Under the pieces are notes generated by a model. The model was not told where the DNA came from. It made no database searches and worked only from the letters and a program-made list of their open reading frames with translations. The translations under genes and the position numbers were made by a program. This document shows, one piece after another, positions 1-5,573 of a stretch of DNA of 5,573 bases. The number at the start of each line of letters is the position of its first letter. Position 1 is the stretch's first letter. Source of the DNA: Phycisphaerae bacterium (GTDB lineage: Bacteria > Planctomycetota > Phycisphaerae > SM23-33); assembly GCA_030610965.1 (NCBI GenBank), contig JAUWQU010000313.1, positions 1-5,573 on the forward strand, given 5' to 3'.

Positions 1-1665
1 CTCTACCACGGCTATGCCTTTGGCGACCAGGTCGTCCCAGTGTTTGGCGTTGAAGATGCAGCCGGGGTCGCCGGCGTGGAGGTGGCCGTAGTAGGCGTCG
101 GCTCGGGCGCGACAGCCGCCGCAGTAATTCTTGAACGCGCAGACCTCGCAGTGGTGCAGACGACGGCTGCGATCGTTGAGGATGTCCCAGAAGATGCTCT
201 GGCGGAAGATCTGTTCGACGGGCTTCTGGCGGACGTTGCCCATCACGCGGTGAGGCATGTACACGCAAGGCGTCACGTCGCCGTTCGGCTCGATGCAAAT
301 GTACGTCCGCCCGGCTCCGCAGCCGCCGAGGTACTTGGCGACCACGCGGGCCTTGACCCCGTTGCCTGCCCCCGCGGGCGAGCACGACACGCGGCCATAA
401 TCCAGCGCCGCCCCGGCCAGGCATACCCGCCCGAGTTGCGGCGCCGTCGAGATAATGCCGATGCCGCCGGCCTGCATACGCCGATTGAGCATGGCGAGGA
501 GCTTCTCGCGTTGCTGAGGAGTTATGTCGCCGCTGACCATCTTGAGCCCGCGCCCGACGGGGATGAAGTTGAAGTGCGCGAAGCAGCCGGCCCCGAGCTG
601 GTCGGCGAAGTCGATCATCGCCTCGGCCTCGTCGTAATTGCCCTGGTGAACGCACATGGCGATTCCCAGGCGCAAACCCGGCGTGGCGACGACGTTCCTG
701 GCGCCCTCGACCGATCTGCTCCACATGCCCTTCACGCCGCGAAAGGCGTCGTGGCGGTCGGCGTCGACGGAGTCCAGCGATATCTCCACGTATCGCAGCC
801 CCGCCTCGGCCAGCTTGCCGGCCAGGTCGCGCGTCATGGTCGTGCCGTTGGTGGCGATAGTGGTGTGCATGCCCCATTTCTTCGCGCGGGCGATGCATGG
901 CAGCAGGTCCTTGGAGATCGTCGGCTCGCCGCCCGAGAACGCCAGCATCGGCAGGTGCATCCGCCCGAGTTGGTCGATCAGGCTGAGTTTCTCGTCGAGT
1001 GTAAGCTCGTCGGGCAGGGCGTTGTGCTCGCTGTCCTGGTAGCAGTGCTTGCATGCGAGGTTGCAGCGGTTGGTGAAGTTCCACACGGCGAAAAGCGGCG
1101 CGCTGAATTTCTGCGGCACGGTCAGGCCGAACTCGGCGACGCTCTTTGCGACGATGACAAGCCCGCGGACGGTCGGCACGTGCTCGCTGAGCCGGCGGCG
1201 AAATGTCTCGGCGTCGGTCTTGCCGCGCATGCGGTCTATGAACTTGTGCAGCAGCCAGTACCGCAGCCGCCGCCACGCCGGCACGGCCGGGTTGCGATAG
1301 CTGTGGATCGCGCGCTCCAGCGCGGTCGTCGCCCAGGCGGCGGGGAACTTCTCGTCCGGCCGCTCTTTCGAGAGCATCCGCAGCAGCCAGCGCATCGGGC
1401 GCGTGCCGAGGTAGCGCTCGAGCTTGTGATGGTAGTCGATCCGCACCAGTTCGTCCGTGGCCTTATCAGCCAGGGCGTCACTGGATCGCACGTACTCGCC
1501 GCTGGACAGGTCGCCGTCGTCGGTGCGGCAGGGGCTCTTGTCCGGGTTCTCCGAGGCCGGAAAGTCGCGGCGGTATTGCTTGCCGATCGCCGCAGCCGTC
1601 GAATGGGCCGCCGCGGCGGTGTAGGACTCATCTCCCCCTGCGTGTTGTTCGGCCCTGCGTGTCAT
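1..1665 (-). CDS. Radical SAM/SPASM domain protein with long N-terminal extension (3' end cut by window edge)
   Basis: The minus-strand frame is open for 555 codons from ATG at 1665 to the window's left edge without a stop, so the C-terminus is missing, probably only a short piece. The radical SAM cluster motif CX3CX2C is at C201, C205 and C208 (CNLACKHC), followed by SGGEP at 244-248 and the ATNG strand at 271-274, all typical of a SAM-cleaving TIM-barrel core. The C-terminal part has a SPASM-type cysteine set: C449, C457, C467 in an IEPNGDVTPC context, then C506, C509, C515, C518 (YCGGCRARA) and C536, expected to bind auxiliary [4Fe-4S] clusters. SPASM enzymes modify peptides, cofactors or small molecules; the substrate here is unknown. 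Residues 1-190 form an unassigned Arg-rich, partly amphipathic extension (e.g. WRRLRYWLLHKF, 131-142) that might bind a membrane or a partner. The start lies 34 nt after the preceding lipoprotein gene, with only a weak GGGA ribosome site, so a later start such as M91 is possible. Confidence 0.92.
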   Translation of the reverse strand, partial: MTRRAEQHAGGDESYTAAAAHSTAAAIGKQYRRDFPASENPDKSPCRTDDGDLSSGEYVRSSDALADKATDELVRIDYHHKLERYLGTRPMRWLLRMLSKERPDEKFPAAWATTALERAIHSYRNPAVPAWRRLRYWLLHKFIDRMRGKTDAETFRRRLSEHVPTVRGLVIVAKSVAEFGLTVPQKFSAPLFAVWNFTNRCNLACKHCYQDSEHNALPDELTLDEKLSLIDQLGRMHLPMLAFSGGEPTISKDLLPCIARAKKWGMHTTIATNGTTMTRDLAGKLAEAGLRYVEISLDSVDADRHDAFRGVKGMWSRSVEGARNVVATPGLRLGIAMCVHQGNYDEAEAMIDFADQLGAGCFAHFNFIPVGRGLKMVSGDITPQQREKLLAMLNRRMQAGGIGIISTAPQLGRVCLAGAALDYGRVSCSPAGAGNGVKARVVAKYLGGCGAGRTYICIEPNGDVTPCVYMPHRVMGNVRQKPVEQIFRQSIFWDILNDRSRRLHHCEVCAFKNYCGGCRARADAYYGHLHAGDPGCIFNAKHWDDLVAKGIAVVE

Positions 1666-1685
1666 TACGTCCCGCGGCGCGCCTG

Positions 1686-1699
1686 CCCGGCTCGCCGGG
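1686..1699 (-). other. Small GC-rich hairpin in the gap before the SPASM gene
   Basis: CCCGG-cgag-CCGGG (a 5-bp stem with a tetraloop) lies directly after the lipoprotein stop codon on the minus strand. No T-run follows, so it does not look like an intrinsic terminator. It could mark an RNA processing or stability point between genes, or be a chance product of the GC-rich sequence. Confidence 0.3.
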
Positions 1700-2197
1700 C
1701 TACTCCTCCACGCCGCCCGGCTCGACGATGACCGCCAGGCTCGGGTTGTACTTCGGGTACCCGTTGAGTTCGGCCGAGACGTACAGCACCTCCGCCACGG
1801 GCCAGTCGGGCTCGACGGGGACCATCAGCTTGAACGTCCGCGTGCCGTGGGCGGGCAGAATCCAGTTGAGGATGTTCGCGGTGGCCGAGCCGGGATAGAC
1901 GCGCAGCTGCTCGTATGACATCATGCTTCGCCGCATGATGCGGACGAGCACGGGCGCGCCTGTCGGGGAGTTAATTTCCACGGGCGAGCCGGTTGTGTTG
2001 ACGGCCCTGACCTCGAGCGACATCGTCTCGCCGACTTTCCACCCGCGCTTGGGAAGCCGGATCGAGACGTTCAGCCCTTTGCCCTTGACGGAGTTGGAAA
2101 TGGCCTGGGAACCGGGCGCCATGTCCTCATTGGTGAGTTGACACCCGACGGCCGACAGCAGCGACGCACAAACAAGGCAAACCAGCGATGCTCTCAT
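1700..2197 (-). CDS. Predicted lipoprotein with probable Ig-like / BsuPI-like beta-sandwich domain
   Basis: This is a complete 165-residue protein. The N-terminus is a short lipoprotein signal peptide: Arg at position 2, a hydrophobic core (residues 4-17), and a lipobox-like SAVGC ending at C19. Cleavage and lipidation at C19 are therefore predicted, with Gln at +2, which would favour the outer membrane in a diderm. After a flexible polar linker (20-40), the mature part alternates short beta-like stretches (41-65, 72-88, 118-143, 152-158), including KVGETMSLEVRAVNTTGSPVEI and a GTRTFKLMVPV strand. This pattern resembles BsuPI-type or other Ig-like beta-sandwich domains. The assignment is by pattern only. 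No catalytic residues are evident, so a binding or scaffolding role at the envelope is more likely than catalysis. It sits between two radical SAM genes, 27 nt after one and 34 nt before the next, so it is probably co-transcribed with them. The start is supported by GGAGAG six nt upstream. Confidence 0.86.
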   Translation of the reverse strand: MRASLVCLVCASLLSAVGCQLTNEDMAPGSQAISNSVKGKGLNVSIRLPKRGWKVGETMSLEVRAVNTTGSPVEINSPTGAPVLVRIMRRSMMSYEQLRVYPGSATANILNWILPAHGTRTFKLMVPVEPDWPVAEVLYVSAELNGYPKYNPSLAVIVEPGGVEE

Positions 2198-2203
2198 AGT
2201 TGT

Positions 2204-2209
2204 CTCTCC
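2204..2209 (-). promoter_or_regulatory. Ribosome binding site of the lipoprotein gene
   Basis: GGAGAG on the minus strand lies six nt before the ATG at 2197, in the 27-nt gap after the radical SAM gene. It fixes the lipoprotein start and supports independent initiation rather than translational coupling. Confidence 0.8.
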
Positions 2210-2224
2210 AATGTTTGGTGCAGG

Positions 2225-4084
2225 CTACGGGACTACCACGGCGGGCTGGGCGGCGAATTTCCGTTCGCTCACCGCTCGATACTCCGGCCCGCAGTTCCAC
2301 GTGCAGAACGGGAATATCCCGTCCGGCGTCGAGTATAGTATCACGCACCGTTTGGTCCGCTCGACATCGAAATTGTACCGATCCTGGAAGTGCATTCCAG
2401 CACATAAGAGCGTCTTGTATGTCAGTTGCTCGCCCTGGCCTCGCCCGACACTCTTGTCCACCATGCCCCGCAGCGACCGGATGAACCGCTTAACCGTCAG
2501 GTCGGGCGGGGCGGACTCGGCGCGGAAGTGCCTCTTGAACATCCGTATCGCCCGCAGCTTATCGAGCCACGTTACCCGGCCACGGTCTCGGATCCGCGCG
2601 GCCAGGCGGCTCATGTCCCAGAACATTCCCTCGACGTCCAGCACTCGCGGGAACGGGTAGACCTTCTTGTCCGGCGAGACGAAGAAATATGTCCCGAACG
2701 CGCAGTCCGGGTGGCAGGTGGGGCGGATCTTCGGCGAGCCGGAAAACGCTTCCAGGAACTCGCTCAGCGGCGAGACGATACTCAGCGGGAACATGTCAGC
2801 CAGCGGGCTTGCCCCCGAGGCCGCGGCAATGTCGTGAGCCAGGTGCCCAAGCGTGTACCGCTGGCGGGATCGCTGCTCGTAGTCGATCCGCCCGGCGAAG
2901 GCCACCGGCTGATAACTGATGGCGCTGACCGTGTCGATGTTGTCCACGGCGAAGCGGAATATCGGCCCGACCTGGTCGTCGGTGACCCCGCGGACAATCG
3001 TCGGCACGAGGCATATCTTCAGGCCCAGCCTGCGGCAGTTTTCCACCGTGGCCAGCTTCTTTTCCCATATGCCGGGATAGTTGCGGGTCTGGCGGTAGGC
3101 TTCCTCGCCGACGCCGTCGAACTGGAGGTACAGCGTGTGCAGCCCCGCCTCGGCCGCCTGCCGGGCGAAGTCGTAGTCCGCCATCCGTATGCCGTTGGTG
3201 GCTATCTGAATGTGGCTGAAACCCATCGACCGCGCCTTGGCGACGATCCGCAGAAAGTCCGGATGAATCGTCGGCTCGCCGCCCGTGAACTGGATTGCCG
3301 TGCATGGGATCGGCCGAAAGTCCCGCAGCACCTGGAGGTAAGTGACGTGCTGCTCGTACGTAGGCTCGCAGACGTAACCGGCCGAGCCCGCGTTGGCGAA
3401 GCAGATCGGGCATCGCATGTTGCAGCGGTTGGTCAGGTCGACCTGCGCCAGCACGGACCCCGACTGGTGCTGGTTGCACAGCCCGCAGTTCGACGGGCAC
3501 CGCTTGCCGTCGGTGACGTGCGGCTTGGCCTGGCCGGGCTGCTCGCCGAACGTCCACCACGAGGCCTTGGCCTGCAGCAAGGCGTCGCTGTTGACCATGT
3601 CGCGGAAGTGGCCGTGCTCCGGGCAAGTCTTCTCTATGTATACCGCTCCGTCCTCGACGAAATACCGTCCGACGATCACGGCCGCGCACTGCGGGCAGAG
3701 CGTCTCGACCGTTCGCGGCAGCCGGCGGATCGGCGGGTGGATGCGCGAGCCGCCGAAGGTGTGCGTGGCGCTGCCGGGAAAATCGCCGGCAAGGTCCGTC
3801 CAGATCGCGTCGTGATGCACCTGGCGGCGCTGGCCGCAATCGGCGCAGTTAAACGTGAGGACAATCTGCTCGCCGCAGCGGTCGAACACAGCGGCGACGA
3901 CCTTGCGGCACGACGGACAAGTGGCCTGGGTCTCCAACGGGAGCTTTGCGAAGTGGGCCTCGAACCGGCGCATCCGGCGCCGATGGGCCTCGATGCCGTC
4001 GTCGGCTGGGCGCGCCTGCCCCTGGCCGCGGCTCTCGCCGGGCGCAATGTGCCGCTCATCGGTGTCAACAACCCGTTCTATCAT
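2225..4084 (-). CDS. Radical SAM enzyme, COG1964 / tetraether lipid synthase-like, with Cys-rich N-terminal extension
   Basis: This is a complete 619-residue protein. Domain order: a charged leader (1-50); two zinc-ribbon or rubredoxin-like modules (CPSC 56-59 with C80/C83; CPQC 130-133 with CPEHG 154-158); a CPSNCGLC knot (196-203) typical of COG1964; the radical SAM motif CX3CX2C at C221, C225, C228 (CNMRCPICFANA); GGEPT (268-272); and ATNGIR (295-300). The C-terminal part carries C457/C461 (CHPDC) and C561, MHFQD, C580, C594 and C598 (PFCTWNC), as expected for auxiliary clusters or a mononuclear Fe site. Known family members include archaeal Tes, which couples lipid tails through C-C bonds; radical SAM methylation has also been proposed for relatives. 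The exact reaction here is inference. The start at 4084 is chosen because a strong GAGGAGGAGG ribosome site lies 7 nt upstream. The frame stays open to 4666, but that part overlaps the upstream gene in another frame and has no family-like sequence. The gene follows the COG3581 gene by 50 nt. Confidence 0.94.
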   Translation of the reverse strand: MIERVVDTDERHIAPGESRGQGQARPADDGIEAHRRRMRRFEAHFAKLPLETQATCPSCRKVVAAVFDRCGEQIVLTFNCADCGQRRQVHHDAIWTDLAGDFPGSATHTFGGSRIHPPIRRLPRTVETLCPQCAAVIVGRYFVEDGAVYIEKTCPEHGHFRDMVNSDALLQAKASWWTFGEQPGQAKPHVTDGKRCPSNCGLCNQHQSGSVLAQVDLTNRCNMRCPICFANAGSAGYVCEPTYEQHVTYLQVLRDFRPIPCTAIQFTGGEPTIHPDFLRIVAKARSMGFSHIQIATNGIRMADYDFARQAAEAGLHTLYLQFDGVGEEAYRQTRNYPGIWEKKLATVENCRRLGLKICLVPTIVRGVTDDQVGPIFRFAVDNIDTVSAISYQPVAFAGRIDYEQRSRQRYTLGHLAHDIAAASGASPLADMFPLSIVSPLSEFLEAFSGSPKIRPTCHPDCAFGTYFFVSPDKKVYPFPRVLDVEGMFWDMSRLAARIRDRGRVTWLDKLRAIRMFKRHFRAESAPPDLTVKRFIRSLRGMVDKSVGRGQGEQLTYKTLLCAGMHFQDRYNFDVERTKRCVILYSTPDGIFPFCTWNCGPEYRAVSERKFAAQPAVVVP

Positions 4085-4091
4085 CCGCCGG

Positions 4092-4101
4092 CCTCCTCCT
4101 C
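4092..4101 (-). promoter_or_regulatory. Strong ribosome binding site of the COG1964-like radical SAM gene
   Basis: GAGGAGGAGG on the minus strand, with a 7-nt spacer to the ATG at 4084, is an extended anti-16S match. It decides the start against the 194 extra in-frame codons that run back into the upstream gene. Its 3' edge touches one copy of a repeated GGCCGGC (4087-4093 and 4126-4132) that could pair across the gap. Confidence 0.85.
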
Positions 4102-4134
4102 GTACGGAGTTACCTGGCAACAAATGCCGGCCAC

Positions 4135-5424
4135 TCAGGCTCCGAAGCACGGCGGGTAATGCCGCTTCTTCTTCTTGCGCTTCTGGTAGCCGGCCGCCAA
4201 CTCCATGAAAATATCCAGGTCGCGCTCCATGTTCGAGCTCGATGCATCGAAGTAAAAGTTGCGGATCGGAATCCCGTCGTGGTCGGCCGCGACTGTGTGG
4301 TAAACGGCCTCCGAGACGATCCCGTTCATGCAACTGAACGGGCTGATGTCTATTATGCCATCGACCCCCCGGTCGTGGAGATACACGCTCTTGCCGACCG
4401 AGAGCGTCATCTCGCCCAGGGCCCCGTCGGCCGGCAGGTAAGGCCAGGCCGGCTTGAGCACCTCGGCGTATATGTCGTGCGGCTCCTCGTAGCCGATGAA
4501 GTCGTCGTGGAACGGCGCCAGCAGCTTGTGCTCCTCGCGCCGCTGCATGGCGTTCTTCATTATCGTCCCAACCATCGATAGCGTGAACGTCTTGCCGTCC
4601 CGCTTGAGCAGGCTCTGCTGCGACCAGTTGGTGTACCAGACCCATTCCGAGACGTCGCTGATCCACGCCTCGCCGCCGTGAGCCTCGATCTTGCGGACAG
4701 CGTCGTAATTGCTGAACGTGTTGAGCCGACAGAAGATCTCGCCGACCACGCCGATCAGCGGCCTGCCCTTGACGTACCGCGCCGGCACGGCCCGGAAGAT
4801 GTCACGCACGCGGATCATCGAGTCAATCAGCGCCGCCATCCGGCCCTTGCTCGACAGCGTCGGGTCGGCCATGACCGCCTCGACAATCTCCATCGACTGC
4901 TCAAATGCCGCGTCGGCCACCCCGGGCTCGGCTTCGTAGGGGCGCGTGCGAAGAAGCATCTTCCGCAGTATGTCAGAGCAAACCAGCCCGCGCCACATCT
5001 GCCGCATAATGTCCACGCCGTGCTGGCCTAGGCCGTCGTAGCTGTTCTTGCTGGTCGGCGAGATAACCGGCACGTCGTCGTAGCCCATCTCGTCGAGCAC
5101 CTGGCGAAGGTACGGGGCGTACTGGCCGAACCGGCACGGCCCCTCGGCCGTCGGCATGAAAAACGCGTGCGCGTCGCGGTCGAAGTCCGGTGACTTGACG
5201 ATCCGCAGAAAGTCGCCCATCGTGACCTTCTCCGGATAGCATTCCTCGCCGCTGGTGTAAAGCCCGCCGAGTTCGAGCGTATCGGCGTTTGACTCCGGCG
5301 TCGGGGACGCGTCGATGCCCAGCGCCCGAAACGCCGCAGCCATGAACCGCGCGCCGATGTACGTCATCCGGGGGATCCACAACTTCCGCCCTGTGAGGAT
5401 GTTGGTCGAACTCTTCAATGCCAT
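4135..5424 (-). CDS. Stand-alone COG3581-type protein (2-hydroxyacyl-CoA dehydratase activase / benzoyl-CoA reductase related)
   Basis: This is a complete 429-residue protein. It opens with KLWIPRMTYIGARFMAAAFRALG (split here as KLWIPRM, 14-20, and the helix that follows), the usual start of COG3581 domains in large acyl-CoA dehydratase activase-related proteins. Key motifs are GEECYPEKVTMGD (59-71, C62), FFMPTAEGPCRFGQY (88-102, C97), GVVGEIFCRLNTFSN (225-239, C232) and SPFSCMNGIVSE (361-372, C365), then a FDAS/ERDLDIFMEL end (392-409). C62, C97 and C365 are candidate Fe-S ligands. Relatives form parts of ATP-driven low-potential electron transfer systems and of fused PlsA/Ger-type enzymes linked to bacterial ether lipids. 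No ATPase (BcrAD/BadFG) domain is present, so partner subunits should be encoded elsewhere, perhaps just to the right of this window. The tail is basic (KRKKKKR, 415-421) and ends in PPCFGA. The start MALKSS at 5424 is preferred. A 33-codon upstream extension (to 5523) is Arg/Cys-rich, runs through the leader hairpin and looks non-coding; the ribosome site at 5424 is weak. Confidence 0.92.
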   Translation of the reverse strand: MALKSSTNILTGRKLWIPRMTYIGARFMAAAFRALGIDASPTPESNADTLELGGLYTSGEECYPEKVTMGDFLRIVKSPDFDRDAHAFFMPTAEGPCRFGQYAPYLRQVLDEMGYDDVPVISPTSKNSYDGLGQHGVDIMRQMWRGLVCSDILRKMLLRTRPYEAEPGVADAAFEQSMEIVEAVMADPTLSSKGRMAALIDSMIRVRDIFRAVPARYVKGRPLIGVVGEIFCRLNTFSNYDAVRKIEAHGGEAWISDVSEWVWYTNWSQQSLLKRDGKTFTLSMVGTIMKNAMQRREEHKLLAPFHDDFIGYEEPHDIYAEVLKPAWPYLPADGALGEMTLSVGKSVYLHDRGVDGIIDISPFSCMNGIVSEAVYHTVAADHDGIPIRNFYFDASSSNMERDLDIFMELAAGYQKRKKKKRHYPPCFGA

Positions 5425-5452
5425 CGATCTCTGTCTTCGTCCGCAAGAAGCC

Positions 5453-5493
5453 AAATAAAAATGCCAGGCCGCGCTGTGCGCAACATGCCTGGC
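5453..5493 (-). terminator. Nested hairpin plus T-rich tract (intrinsic terminator or leader attenuator)
   Basis: On the minus strand GCCAGGC (5493-5487) pairs with GCCTGGC (5469-5463), giving a 7-bp perfect outer stem. Inside it GCGC-aca-GCGC (5481-5471) forms a second stem. The tract ATTTTTATTT follows at once (5462-5453). This is the classical layout of a Rho-independent terminator in the direction of the operon. It ends 28 nt before the COG3581 start codon. It may terminate an upstream gene lying beyond the right edge, or act as an attenuator if the promoter at 5520-5548 is real. Confidence 0.55.
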
Positions 5494-5519
5494 CCTGCAA
5501 CGGCCTGACAACCCACCAA

Positions 5520-5548
5520 ACAATACCCGCCTGACGCCGATGTTTCAA
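5520..5548 (-). promoter_or_regulatory. Sigma70-like promoter candidate for the operon
   Basis: On the minus strand TTGAAA (5548-5543; 5 of 6 to TTGACA) is followed, after exactly 17 nt, by TATTGT (5525-5520; 4 of 6 to TATAAT). The start of transcription would fall near 5513, leaving a leader of about 90 nt that contains the hairpin and T-tract. Such matches do occur by chance, but they are less expected in GC-rich DNA, and the position upstream of the first gene fits. Confidence 0.35.
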
Positions 5549-5573
5549 GCCGCCGGGCGGAAACCAAACGAGG

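Noticed and set aside
1236..1631. 131-codon minus-strand open frame rich in Arg/Pro/Thr
   Set aside because: It is a frame-shifted shadow of the first part of the SPASM gene, which is open in its own frame from 1665 and carries the motifs.
40..1731. 563-codon open frame on the plus strand
   Set aside because: It lies opposite the SPASM radical SAM gene. Its translation is Ala/Arg/Val/Gly-rich low-information sequence with no motif, and it runs past both ends of the real gene. It is a product of GC-rich codon bias.
913..3290. Near-identical short stretch around 920-935 and 3270-3285
   Set aside because: Both copies encode the GGEPTI motif of the two radical SAM genes. The match reflects shared protein function and codon bias, not a repeat element.
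2426..4159. 577-codon open frame on the plus strand
   Set aside because: It mirrors the COG1964-like gene, with Arg/Ala/Val-rich composition and no recognisable domain, while the minus strand carries all the conserved cysteine motifs.
4085..4666. 194-codon upstream extension of the COG1964-like gene
   Set aside because: It overlaps the well-supported COG3581 gene in another frame, resembles shadow translation, and is made unnecessary by the strong ribosome site 7 nt before 4084.
5425..5523. 33-codon N-terminal extension of the COG3581 protein
   Set aside because: It passes through the hairpin and T-tract, is Arg/Cys/His-rich, and family similarity begins only at about residue 14 after the ATG at 5424.
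5545..5573. Possible last eight codons plus TGA of an upstream minus-strand gene
   Set aside because: The frame ends in a stop at 5547-5545 and the hairpin follows about 50 nt later, which would fit a gene end, but eight codons are too few to support any call.

Overview
All credible genes in this 5.6 kb window lie on the minus strand and read right to left as one tight operon. In transcription order they are: (A) a 429-residue stand-alone COG3581-type protein, related to part of the large 2-hydroxyacyl-CoA dehydratase activase / benzoyl-CoA-reductase-associated proteins (4135-5424); (B) a 619-residue radical SAM enzyme of the COG1964 / tetraether-lipid-synthase-like group with a cysteine-rich N-terminal extension (2225-4084); (C) a 165-residue predicted lipoprotein with a probable beta-sandwich domain (1700-2197); (D) a radical SAM/SPASM enzyme with a long N-terminal extension (1-1665), whose 3' end runs off the left edge. 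Gaps between genes are 50, 27 and 34 nt, with strong Shine-Dalgarno sequences before B and C and no convincing terminator inside the series.

The DNA is GC-rich with strong GC bias at third codon positions, which produces very long false open frames on the plus strand. The lipobox protein, the AGGAGG-type ribosome sites and the sigma70-like promoter point to a bacterium. Three iron-sulfur or radical-type proteins in a row suggest an anaerobe. A planctomycete-like or other environmental anaerobic lineage would fit, but the sequence does not settle the taxonomy.

The right end (5425-5573) holds the likely control region: a sigma70-like promoter (-35 TTGAAA, 17-nt spacer, -10 TATTGT), then a GC-rich nested hairpin followed by a T-rich tract, then gene A. 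The hairpin is either the terminator of an upstream gene or an attenuator in the operon's own leader.

The combination is the main interest. COG1964 includes the enzyme that joins lipid tails through sp3 C-C bonds in archaeal membrane-spanning lipids. COG3581 domains are part of the large fused reductases linked to bacterial plasmalogen and alkyl-ether lipid formation (PlsA/Ger type). Their adjacency, with a secreted lipoprotein and a second radical SAM enzyme, makes a bacterial ether or membrane-spanning lipid pathway a reasonable hypothesis. Another low-potential reductive or radical modification pathway is not excluded.
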